NCBI GenBank assembly: GCA_044450785.1
Contig: JBIOJM010000270.1
Span: forward strand, 1-14,101
DNA length: 14,101 nucleotides
Reading direction: 5' to 3'
Source: JBIOJM01 sp044450785
GTDB lineage: Bacteria > Planctomycetota > Planctomycetia > Isosphaerales > Isosphaeraceae
The notes under the pieces are model-generated. The model did no database searches. It was not told where the DNA came from and saw nothing but the letters and a program-made list of their open reading frames with translations. This document shows, in pieces, positions 1 through 7,177 of the stretch (within the stretch, counting starts at the first letter, position 1; every line of letters begins with the position of its first letter). The translations under genes were made by a program, and so were the position numbers.

Positions 1-306
1 GGGCTTGAGTTCGTGGCATATCCAGACACCTTCGGCGGATCGGTCTTCGACCCGGATACCATTCATGAGCTAGTCATCTCGTGTGCTCTGTCGGACGTAG
101 CCGCCAAGGTCGCACGCACGCTCATACTTCCTTGGGTCGAGGGTAAGGGTGTCTGCTTCGACGTTTACGAAGCTGGCTTGATCACCTCCGATAATCCCAT
201 AAGCGAGAGTATCTTTGCCGATGACAACCTCGTTTCCCAGGCCGGATTGATTACTTCCAGCGAACCCACGGAAGAGAGAATCTACGCAGAACTCCGCGCC
301 GCGTAG
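1..306 (+). CDS. Unrecognised protein, C-terminal part only (5' end outside window)
   Basis: The frame is open from base 1, so the gene probably starts upstream; a GTG at 13 is the first internal start and would give 97 residues, but nothing favours it. I do not recognise the family. The tail carries an imperfect internal duplication: AGLITSDNPISESIFA (residues 54-69 counted from the GTG) and AGLITSSEPTEERIYA (77-92), a 23-residue period, both acidic. No membrane segment or nuclease motif is visible. The stop is 20 bases before the ATG of the ApeA-like gene, same strand, with the same moderate base composition, so the two may be co-transcribed and this could be a partner or regulator of it. 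That link is inference from spacing only. The 5' part is needed for any family call. Confidence 0.55.
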   Translation, partial: GLEFVAYPDTFGGSVFDPDTIHELVISCALSDVAAKVARTLILPWVEGKGVCFDVYEAGLITSDNPISESIFADDNLVSQAGLITSSEPTEERIYAELRAA

Positions 307-326
307 AAATCCGAGGGCTACGGACA

Positions 327-1679
327 ATGAAGCATTTCGAGTCTAGCGGACTCTGGTCGCCTAAAGACGATATGTCGAACGCTGTCGGGGGCACATTGCG
401 CTATGACAGCGAAGGGTTGAACCTGAAGTTGTTGGGGAGCTTCGGTGAAGCCTGGTCTGCGGGCGTGGAACGCTATTCGATCATCCGTGGAGTCGTTGAT
501 GAGAATCCTTACGGGACGTTTGTCACCTTGATCGACTGCTTCAGAAAGCAGTCGCGCTTTAACATGGCTGGCGTGACGTCGGAGACGATCAGGTGCGGCA
601 GGGCGGCGATTGGGACGACTCACTTACCCGACGGAATGTTCCATTTCGAGAAGCTCGAACTTCACTTCTCCTATTTGAACGATTGGGTCGGACAAACTGG
701 TATCAAGTTTGAGGTAATCAACGATACCGGTTACTCGATCAATTATACGAAACCCGAGATACTCTCCTTCTCGTTCGGCGATCAGAAGCTGACCTTGGCC
801 CCCTCTGCCAGGTGGACGCGTGGAATCCATCATGCGGAATTGGACGAGGAAACCCTCATCGTTATCGAGCCGATCGGCGAGCATTCGCCCGCGGAGCTGG
901 GTGGCGATCGCGTTCAGATTTTGCAAAACTTGCTCACTTTTGCGACAGATACGCCTAACGAAATTGCAGATATAACTTACCTAGGAACGAAGTATGATCA
1001 AGGACTACACGCCGAATACCACCTAGTGTTCGATCCGATCTTCCGCCTTAAGAAGGATAAGGAGCCACTTCATTCGAGCGACATGCTATTCACGTTCAAA
1101 GATGCTCAGAGCCAGGATCTGAATATATTCCAGAACTGGCTTGATTTCACCGAGAGGAACCCGTCATTTTGCACGGTTTTTTTCGCTAATCTGTATGCAG
1201 AACCCAGGTATCTGAACGATCGGTTTGCGACCCTAATGCTAGCTTTCACGCTGCTAGCCACGACGATCGGGGAAGTCTCCGAACGGACAAAGCTATTCCT
1301 CAGCGACGTTGAGGCGGCGTTGAAATCGCGCTTCAGCGACGAAGCGCGGGAGTTCCTCGACCATATCATCCCGACCTCTGCCGAGATCGAGATGCCCTAT
1401 CTTTTCCTCCGTCTCCTTCAAGAGAACGCCGATACGATGAAACTGTTCATTGATGACATGCCTGGCTTCGTGAGGTCGGTGTTCGACACTTTGGACTTTT
1501 TTCAGCGTAGGTCGGAAGGGAAGCGCCCTCACATCCAAGGCGTGAGCCTCCTCCATGCGATGCTGAAAACTCGGATGTTGCTAAAAATCGTGGTCCTCAA
1601 AGAGCTCGGCTTTGGTGAGGATGTAGTCAGGTCCCTCGTCCTGAGGAACAACAGAATTAATTTCCTTCGAACGGTTTGA
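327..1679 (+). CDS. ApeA-like abortive-infection protein (ApeA N-terminal domain + HEPN domain)
   Basis: Predicted 450-residue cytoplasmic anti-phage effector. ApeA-type proteins pair an N-terminal sensing domain with a C-terminal HEPN RNase that halts translation on infection (family knowledge). Residues 8-130 show the ApeA N-terminal pattern: G-L-W-S-P near the start, GGTLRY, then L-x-L-x-G, a V-T-L-I-D-C strand (66-71), and F-x-x-L-x-x-W ending at W120. Residues 265-440 are helical, with F300-A-T-L-M-L-A-F and a final helix ending in L-K-E-L-G-F (424-429), as in ApeA-like HEPN domains. The expected RNxxxH site is replaced by R394-R395-SEGKRP-H402, that is R-x6-H without the Asn, so activity is plausible but not certain. 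The ATG at 327 has GAGGG at 313-317 (9-base spacing). Codon use is less G+C-rich than in the genes downstream, which suggests horizontal transfer. No toxin-antitoxin partner is recognisable. Confidence 0.82.
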   Translation: MKHFESSGLWSPKDDMSNAVGGTLRYDSEGLNLKLLGSFGEAWSAGVERYSIIRGVVDENPYGTFVTLIDCFRKQSRFNMAGVTSETIRCGRAAIGTTHLPDGMFHFEKLELHFSYLNDWVGQTGIKFEVINDTGYSINYTKPEILSFSFGDQKLTLAPSARWTRGIHHAELDEETLIVIEPIGEHSPAELGGDRVQILQNLLTFATDTPNEIADITYLGTKYDQGLHAEYHLVFDPIFRLKKDKEPLHSSDMLFTFKDAQSQDLNIFQNWLDFTERNPSFCTVFFANLYAEPRYLNDRFATLMLAFTLLATTIGEVSERTKLFLSDVEAALKSRFSDEAREFLDHIIPTSAEIEMPYLFLRLLQENADTMKLFIDDMPGFVRSVFDTLDFFQRRSEGKRPHIQGVSLLHAMLKTRMLLKIVVLKELGFGEDVVRSLVLRNNRINFLRTV

Positions 1680-1740
1680 GCTATCTACCACCCGGCTCTT
1701 CTGGACGAGCTGAACGCGGGGAGCCCTGGACATTGGAATA

Positions 1741-1778
1741 GTGGTCAGTGGTCAGTGGTCAGTAGTCAGTAGTCAGTA
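1741..1778. repeat. Heptanucleotide tandem repeat (GTGGTCA/GTAGTCA)
   Basis: Five contiguous heptamers, three GTGGTCA (1741-1761) then two GTAGTCA (1762-1775), followed by a partial GTA. It lies in the 194-base gap between the ApeA-like gene and the DUF58 gene, where base composition rises. It resembles the short tandemly repeated heptamers described in cyanobacteria and seen in other large bacterial genomes. Copy number is probably unstable. No protein-binding role can be read from the sequence. No convincing terminator was found between 1680 and 1740. Confidence 0.85.
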
Positions 1779-1863
1779 AATACCGAACGGGGAACGCAGA
1801 CGTCGAACGTCACTGAACCTCTTCGAGGCCATCCGGCGGCTGATCTGCTGAAATGCCGGCACC

Positions 1864-1868
1864 GAGGG
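1864..1868 (+). promoter_or_regulatory. Shine-Dalgarno GAGGG that decides the DUF58 start
   Basis: GAGGG lies 5 bases before the ATG at 1874. The other in-frame ATG at 1853 has no purine-rich sequence in a useful position, so 1874 is preferred. The seven extra residues (MPAPRAP) of the longer form are proline-rich and not part of the conserved domain. Confidence 0.6.
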
Positions 1869-1873
1869 CTCCC

Positions 1874-2776
1874 ATGACCGATCCGCAGTCTCAAGGTCTC
1901 GACCCCACCGCCCTGGCCCGTTTCGGCCGGCTCGAGCTGATCGCGCGGCTGGTGGTCGAGGGAGTGATGTCGGGCCTGCACCGGAGCCCGTTCAAGGGGT
2001 TCTCGGTCGAGTTCGCCGAGCATCGCCAGTACGGGCCCGGAGACGAGATCCGGCACATCGACTGGCGCGCCCACGGCAAGACCGATCGCTATTACGTCAA
2101 GGAATATGAGGAGGAGACGAACCTCAAGGCCCAGCTCGTGGTCGATTCGTCGGGGAGCATGGGGTATGCGGGACGGACCGTCTCGAAGTTCGAGCACGCG
2201 CGGCGGCTCGCGGCCTCGCTGGCGTACTTGATGATCAGCCAGCGCGACGCCGTCGGGCTGGTGACGTTCGACAGCAGTCTCCGCGCAATCGTCCCGCCCC
2301 GGTCGGCGCCGAGCCACTTCTCGGTCGTCGCCCGGGTTTTGGAAGACACGAAGACCGGCGGCGAAACTCCGCTCTCCCGCATCCTGCACGCGCTCGCCGA
2401 CCGGATTCGACGGCGCGGGCTGGTCATCATCCTTTCCGACGGGTTCGATGAGGTGGACGCTCTGACCAGGGCCCTGCGGCAGCTTCGGCACCAGCGACAC
2501 GAGGTGTTGTTCTTTCACACGCTCGCCCCCGAGGAGGAGGAGTTTCCATTCAGCCGCCCCGCGCGGTTCCGCGACCTGGAGCGGCTCGACCATCGGCTGC
2601 GAGTGGACCCGCTGGCCCTCCGCGCGGCCTACCTGGAACGATTCAACAGCTTCTGCCGGACCTTGAAGGAGCGCGTCCAGGGAATGGGCGCTGACTACCA
2701 CCGGGCCTCGACGGCCGAGCCGGTCGAGAAGACCCTGCTGGACTACCTTTCGTCGCGGTCGCGGCGGGGAGGGTGA
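1874..2776 (+). CDS. DUF58 family protein with VWA-like fold
   Basis: A 300-residue soluble protein of the DUF58 (COG1721) family, usually encoded with a MoxR AAA+ ATPase and BatA/BatB-type VWA membrane proteins; these sets are thought to act as metal-dependent chaperone or assembly machines, exact substrate unknown. The family signature is clear: F-x-E-H-R-Q-Y-x-x-G-D-E-I-R-H-I-D-W-R (residues 47-65), then YYVKEYEEE. A VWA-like core follows, with MIDAS-type D91-S-S93-G-S95, T165 and S188-D189-G190. No signal peptide or membrane segment is seen, which fits the family. Length is typical. The stop is 4 bases before the BatA-type gene's ATG, so the two are almost certainly one operon and translationally linked. 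What is odd is the absence of a MoxR gene upstream; the preceding gene is the lower-G+C ApeA-like one. An extended start at 1853 is possible. Confidence 0.9.
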   Translation: MTDPQSQGLDPTALARFGRLELIARLVVEGVMSGLHRSPFKGFSVEFAEHRQYGPGDEIRHIDWRAHGKTDRYYVKEYEEETNLKAQLVVDSSGSMGYAGRTVSKFEHARRLAASLAYLMISQRDAVGLVTFDSSLRAIVPPRSAPSHFSVVARVLEDTKTGGETPLSRILHALADRIRRRGLVIILSDGFDEVDALTRALRQLRHQRHEVLFFHTLAPEEEEFPFSRPARFRDLERLDHRLRVDPLALRAAYLERFNSFCRTLKERVQGMGADYHRASTAEPVEKTLLDYLSSRSRRGG

Positions 2777-2780
2777 GGCC

Positions 2781-4976
2781 ATGAGCTGGGGCGTCCTGAA
2801 CGCCGCGATGCTGGTGGGCCTGTTGGGCGCGGCCGTGCCGGTGATCATCCACCTGCTGAACCGAAGGCGCGGCCTGGTGATCGACTGGGGGGCGATGCAG
2901 TTCCTCGAGCCGGGCCGGCTGGCGCGGCGGAAGATCCGTCTGACCGAGCTGCTCTTGATGCTCGCCCGGATGACCCTGCTCGCCGTGGTCGCGCTGGCGC
3001 TGGCGCGGCCGTTCTGGTCGCGGCGGGCGGTGGTACGGGGGGGCGAGGGGTTTGCGCTCGCGCACGACGCGCCGCCGCGCGACATCGTCCTGGTTCTCGA
3101 CGGCTCCGACAGCATGGAGCGCAGGAGCGGCGGCACGACCCCGCGCGCCCTCGCGGTGGCGTGGGCCCGGCGGTTCGCCGGTCAGTGTCGACCGGGCGAT
3201 TCGATCGCCCTGCTGGTGGCCGGCGACCGTGTCCGTGCCGTGATCGACCCGCCGGTCTTCGACCGGGGCAAGGTGGATGCCACGCTTGCCGGGATCAAGA
3301 TGGTGCGCGGGTCGAGCGACCTGCCGGCCGCGCTGGCCGAGGCATTCCGCGTCCTGGAGCGAACCGAGAACCCGGGTCGCGACGTGGTCGTGCTGACCGA
3401 CGGTCAGCGCCATGCATGGCGGCCGGGCGAACAAGGCCGCTGGGCATTGGTCCGCGCGCTCGAGCGCCGTTTGCCCGTTCCGCCGCGGATCTGGTCGATC
3501 GCCTTCGGCGCGGGCAAGGCGGCCGATGCCCCCAACGGTTCGGTCGGGCCGCTGGCCGTCTCACGCGCGATCGTCACGCCGGGCATGCCGATCGAGGTGA
3601 CGACGACGCTGGAGAACGCCGGCCCCGGCCCGCTCACTCGCACGGCCGAGCTGCTCGTGGACGGTCTTCCCTCGCCCGGCTCGGCGCAGGTCGTGGGGCC
3701 GATCCCGGCCGGTGGCCGCGCACCCTGGGTGTTCCGCACTTCGCTCTCCGTCCCTGGCTCTCACTTGCTGACCGTTCGCCTGATTGGCGGCGACGACGCC
3801 CTGCCCGGCGACGACGAATCGGCCGTTCCCGTCGAGGTCACGCCGGCCCTGCCCGTGCTGCTGGTCGACGGCGAGCCGGGCCTGGAGCCCTTCTCTGGTG
3901 AGACCGACTTCCTCCGCGCCGCCCTGGCCCCGACCGGCGACGACACGCCACAGGTTCGGGCCCGGGTCGTCACGACCGAGGCATTGAATGCCTCGGCCTT
4001 GACGGGCGAGCGCGTGGCCGTCGTGGCGAACGTCGCCCGGCTGGCGCCGGAGCAAGTGGCCGCGCTGGGCGGCTTCGTCGAGGCTGGCGGCGGCTTGCTG
4101 ATCGCGCCCGGAGACCGGACCGACGCCCGCTCGTGGAACGGGATCGCCTGGATGGCCGCCCGGCTTGGCGACCTGAAAGGCAGCGGCAACGACCGCAAGG
4201 CCATCGCTCATCCCGCACCTCGGACCTTTACCGGGCCGCTCATGACCCGGTTCGGGCAGGGCGACTCGCCTCCCCTGGCCGAGGCCGGCTTCTTCGCCTA
4301 CCGGGTGCTGACCGCCGTGCCGGGGTCCGCGCCGGCGGCCCTTTTCGACACGGGCGACCCCTGGGTTGTCGAGCGCCCGGTCGGCCGCGGACACGTGCTG
4401 GTACTCTCCACCGCGATCGATGCCGAGGCGGGTACCTTGCCGGTGAATCCTGACTTCGTCCCCCTCGTTCACGAGTGGGTCTTCCACCTGGCCGGCGGGA
4501 GCGGGCCGCCGATCGTGCGGGCCGGCGAGCCGCTCGTCTTCAAGCTCGCCTCTCCTCCCGCGCCCGATCTGAGGACGCTGCCGCTCCAGACCCCGGACGG
4601 CAGCCTGGCGCGGGCCGATGTCGTTCGCGGCGCGGGCCAGGCGCAGGCACGGTTCGACGACACAAGCGAATCGGGCATTTATCGCCTCGCGCTCCCCGAC
4701 CCGCCCGGCGGCGCCGTCTACGCCGCGGTCGCGCGCGACGCTCGCGAGTCGGACATGACCCCGCTCGATCCGGCCGAGGCCGCCAGGCTGTCCGAAGGCT
4801 GGCCTCTGGCCTTCGAGCCCGACCCGGACCGCCTGATCGCCGGGCTGTTCGCACCCGAGCCCGGCGGCAAGCACGAGGTCTGGCGGTTGCTGGTGCTGGC
4901 GGCCCTCGGAGGGCTCTGTCTCGAAATCTACCTGACCCGGCTGCTGGTCCGCACCCAGGGGCTCGTTTCAGGGTGA
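2781..4976 (+). CDS. BatA-type membrane protein with VWA domain and C-terminal glutamine-amidotransferase-like region
   Basis: A 731-residue membrane protein that probably works with the preceding DUF58 protein; no defined substrate is known. Residues 1-80 are a BatA (aerotolerance N-terminal) domain: hydrophobic helix ~6-26, the typical VPVIIHLLNRRR, the W-G-A-M-Q-F-L motif, a basic R-x-x-R-R-K-I-R-L stretch, and a second helix ~57-77. A VWA domain follows (~101-245) with MIDAS D107-G-S109-D-S111 and T206-D-G. Residues ~255-355 look like an Ig/CARDB-type beta domain. Residues ~357-570 contain LLVDGEPG and FVEAGGGLLIAPGD, as in the class-I glutamine-amidotransferase-like domains common in these proteins, without a visible catalytic Cys. 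A last helix lies at ~701-721. The start has GGAGG at 2768-2772, 8 bases before the ATG, overlapping the end of the DUF58 gene. The product likely exposes its large middle part outside the cytoplasmic membrane. Confidence 0.88.
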   Translation: MSWGVLNAAMLVGLLGAAVPVIIHLLNRRRGLVIDWGAMQFLEPGRLARRKIRLTELLLMLARMTLLAVVALALARPFWSRRAVVRGGEGFALAHDAPPRDIVLVLDGSDSMERRSGGTTPRALAVAWARRFAGQCRPGDSIALLVAGDRVRAVIDPPVFDRGKVDATLAGIKMVRGSSDLPAALAEAFRVLERTENPGRDVVVLTDGQRHAWRPGEQGRWALVRALERRLPVPPRIWSIAFGAGKAADAPNGSVGPLAVSRAIVTPGMPIEVTTTLENAGPGPLTRTAELLVDGLPSPGSAQVVGPIPAGGRAPWVFRTSLSVPGSHLLTVRLIGGDDALPGDDESAVPVEVTPALPVLLVDGEPGLEPFSGETDFLRAALAPTGDDTPQVRARVVTTEALNASALTGERVAVVANVARLAPEQVAALGGFVEAGGGLLIAPGDRTDARSWNGIAWMAARLGDLKGSGNDRKAIAHPAPRTFTGPLMTRFGQGDSPPLAEAGFFAYRVLTAVPGSAPAALFDTGDPWVVERPVGRGHVLVLSTAIDAEAGTLPVNPDFVPLVHEWVFHLAGGSGPPIVRAGEPLVFKLASPPAPDLRTLPLQTPDGSLARADVVRGAGQAQARFDDTSESGIYRLALPDPPGGAVYAAVARDARESDMTPLDPAEAARLSEGWPLAFEPDPDRLIAGLFAPEPGGKHEVWRLLVLAALGGLCLEIYLTRLLVRTQGLVSG

Positions 4977-4981
4977 TCGGG

Positions 4982-7077
4982 ATGGCTCGATCAGCTCTTC
5001 AAAAGGCGGGCTCTGTCGACCTTGATGACATCCAGGTCGTCGATCTGGAGGAGGGCCGGGAGGTCATGCCTCGGTGCGACTTCGAGGACGGGCCGGTGTC
5101 GCTAACCCGTGCGTGGACGGCCTGGCCGCCGGGCGAGAAGAACGCCGTCGGCCGGGTCGAGGTGAAGGCCGGCGCCGGGCAGAGCGGCTCCGCGGCGATG
5201 CACGTTGAGCTCAGGGCGCCGGCGAACGGCCAGTGGCCCGACTTCCACATCTACCATCACGCCAACCTCCGGCTGACGCGGGGCCACCGCCATCGGGTGA
5301 CGTTCTGGGTGAACGCCCGGCCCGAGCGAGAACTGACCGTCGGGTTCTACCAGCCGGGACAGACCTACGTTCATCTCGGCGGTCCGCCCGGTCCGTTCGA
5401 GTCCCAGATCACACTGGCAGCCGGGGCTGGCGTGAACTTCGTGAGTTTCCCGATCGACCTGCCCTGGCCGAAGCCCGGCCAGTCCGCGGAGTGGACCGCC
5501 GTGGACCTCGCTTGCGAGCAAGTCCTTGCCGCCAACCCTCGGGCGCTTCTCTTGCCTCGCATGTCGATGACCCCTCCGGACTGGTGGCAGGAGGCGCACA
5601 GGGACGCTGTGATGCGGTGGGAGAACGGCCGTCGCGGCCACGCGGTGGTCGCGTCGCCCGGGTATCGTCGCGACGCGGCCGAACGGCTGCGCGATCTCGT
5701 CTCGCATCTCGAGGCGAGGTTCGGGGACCATGTCGCGGGCTACCATCCCTGTGGACAGAACACCGGGGAGTGGTTCTACGAGGGAACGTGGGAAACTCCG
5801 CTGAGCGGCTACGCGGTCGCCGACCAGATCGCCTGGCGGCTCTGGCTGAAGGGGCGCTATCGGTCCGATTCGGCTCTTCAGGCTGCGTGGCATGGTGCAA
5901 AGCCGACGCTGGAAACGGCGGGTGCTCCCTCCCCCGCCCTCCGGCACGCCGCACCGGCGGGCGTCTTTCGCGACCCTGCGCGCGAGCAAGCGCTGATCGA
6001 TTGGGCCGAGTTCCAGCAAGAGGCGATGAGCCAGTGCGTGCGCGACCTGGCCCACGCGGCGCGGGCGGCGTCGGGCGGCCGGAAGCTCGTGGTCTTCTTC
6101 TACGGCTACCTCTTCGAGTTCGCCGCGGTCCCCACCGGTCCTCCGGTCTCCGGCCACTATGCGCTCCGCCGCGTGCTCGACTCTCCCGACATCGACATCC
6201 TCTGAAAGCGATCGACGAGCCACTGCTGGAACACCCCTCGGCGTTTCGGCCCGAGGTTGCGGCCGTGATCGACGAGCGCGCCATGCTGCGGCTCGCAGCC
6301 GGGAGCACGGTGGTGACCGGGCCCGGCGTCTACGAGATCCGGGCGCAGCTTGGCCGCATGGGTGCTCCTTACGGCCAGTACCTGCTCGACGACGTGCTGG
6401 CCGGGCGCGTCCATGCCCGGCTTTTCATCATGCTCAACGCTTGGCGGCTCACGGCGCAGGAGCGAGCCACGCTCGAAGACAGGCTGCGCGGGTCCACGGT
6501 CGTGTGGTGCTATGCCCCCGGCTACTTCGACGGCGACCGGACCTCGCCCGAGGCGATGCGGCACCTGAGCGGTTTTCCGCTGGCTCCCTGCTCGGCGGCC
6601 AAGGCGCTGGCGACGCCGACCGAGGCCGGAGTGCGCCTTGGTCTGCGACAGCCCTTCGGCCCGGATCAGCCGGTGCGGCCGCTCTTCTCAGCCGGCGGGG
6701 TCGCGCCCGAGCAGGTCCTCGCCGCCTATCCCGACGGCTCGCCCGCCGTCGCCCTCCGGCGGGGCCGCGACGGAGTGAGGATCTTCGTGGGAGTGCCCGG
6801 CCTGACCTCGGAGCTGCTCCGCGCGGCGGCGCGCGAGGCCGGAGTCCACCTCTTCACGGAGACCGACTGCAATGTCTACTCCCGGGATTCGTTCGTCGTC
6901 CTTCATGCCTCGAAGGACGGACCGGTCTCGCTGGCCTTGCCCGCGCGGCCTGGCCAGCCTGCTGGCCAAGCGTCGTGGAGAGTCACGGACGCCTTGACCG
7001 CTGAGCCCGTCGGGCGAGGCCCGAACGTCCGCCTGTCCATGAAGCGCGGAGATACGAGGATCCTGCGTTACGAATAG
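4982..7077 (+). pseudogene. GH42-like glycosidase (beta-galactosidase-type), broken by an internal deletion and frame change near 6203
   Basis: Two consecutive frames together make one recognisable enzyme. The first (4982-6205, 407 residues) has an N-terminal beta-sandwich, likely carbohydrate-binding (~30-150; PANGQWPDFHIYHHANL), then a TIM-barrel-like part: GVNFVSFPIDLPWP, W-W-Q-E-A-H, and G-Q-N260-T-G-E263-W, where Glu263 would be the acid/base by analogy with the GH42 N-E motif. It stops right after DSPDIDIL. The second frame (from 6202, ~291 residues) starts with LKAIDEPLLEHPSAFRPEV, entering the GH42 trimerisation/GATase-like domain (YLLDDVLAGRV), and ends with a C-terminal beta domain. 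From memory of intact relatives, about 90-110 residues with the nucleophile Glu and the end of the barrel lie between these two points, so they appear deleted. No signal peptide is present, although extracellular relatives usually have one. The ATG at 4982 is 5 bases after the BatA-type stop. Restart at GTG 6265 or ATG 6283 could yield only a non-catalytic fragment. Confidence 0.72.
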
Positions 7078-7101
7078 ATGGATCCCTGTAGGCTCGGTCG
7101 T

Positions 7102-7177
7102 TTGGGAATTCCGCCGCCAGCCCCTCCAGACGAGTAAGCGCTGTCCGATAGGCTTACTCCGCCTCTTGGGAATTCCC
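7102..7177. repeat. Two copies of TTGGGAATTCC flanking the convergent hairpin
   Basis: TTGGGAATTCC occurs at 7102-7112 and again at 7166-7176 (with one further C). The core GGAATTCC is itself a palindrome, so the copies can be read as direct or inverted repeats. They bracket the inverted repeat at 7132-7159 in the gap where the glycosidase and kinase genes converge. Chance or structural origin is possible; no family of mobile element is recognised. Confidence 0.5.
7132..7159. terminator. Inverted repeat, possible bidirectional terminator between convergent genes
   Basis: GAGTAAGC (7132-7139) and GCTTACTC (7152-7159) form a perfect 8-bp stem with a 12-base loop. It lies between the convergent glycosidase and kinase genes and its right arm contains the kinase stop codon (7154-7156). 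There is no T-tract on either strand, so intrinsic termination is unproven; position is the main argument. Confidence 0.4.

Noticed and set aside
1694..1725. Terminator after the ApeA-like gene
   Set aside because: Only a 5-bp GGCTC/GAGCC stem with a 22-base loop and no T-run.
1741..1778. CRISPR-like array
   Set aside because: Repeats are 7 bases long and contiguous, without spacers.
1766..3136. 456-codon open frame on the - strand
   Set aside because: Antisense to the well-supported DUF58 and BatA-type genes; low-complexity Arg/Pro-rich, no domain.
3561..4874. 437-codon open frame on the - strand
   Set aside because: Shadow of the BatA-type gene; no motif, no ribosome site, implausible composition.
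4475..4981. Upstream extension of the glycosidase frame into the BatA-type gene
   Set aside because: The residues before the ATG at 4982 are Arg-rich shadow of the BatA-type frame; homology starts after 4982.
5102..6223. 373-codon open frame on the - strand
   Set aside because: Antisense to the glycosidase, whose frame shows clear family motifs.
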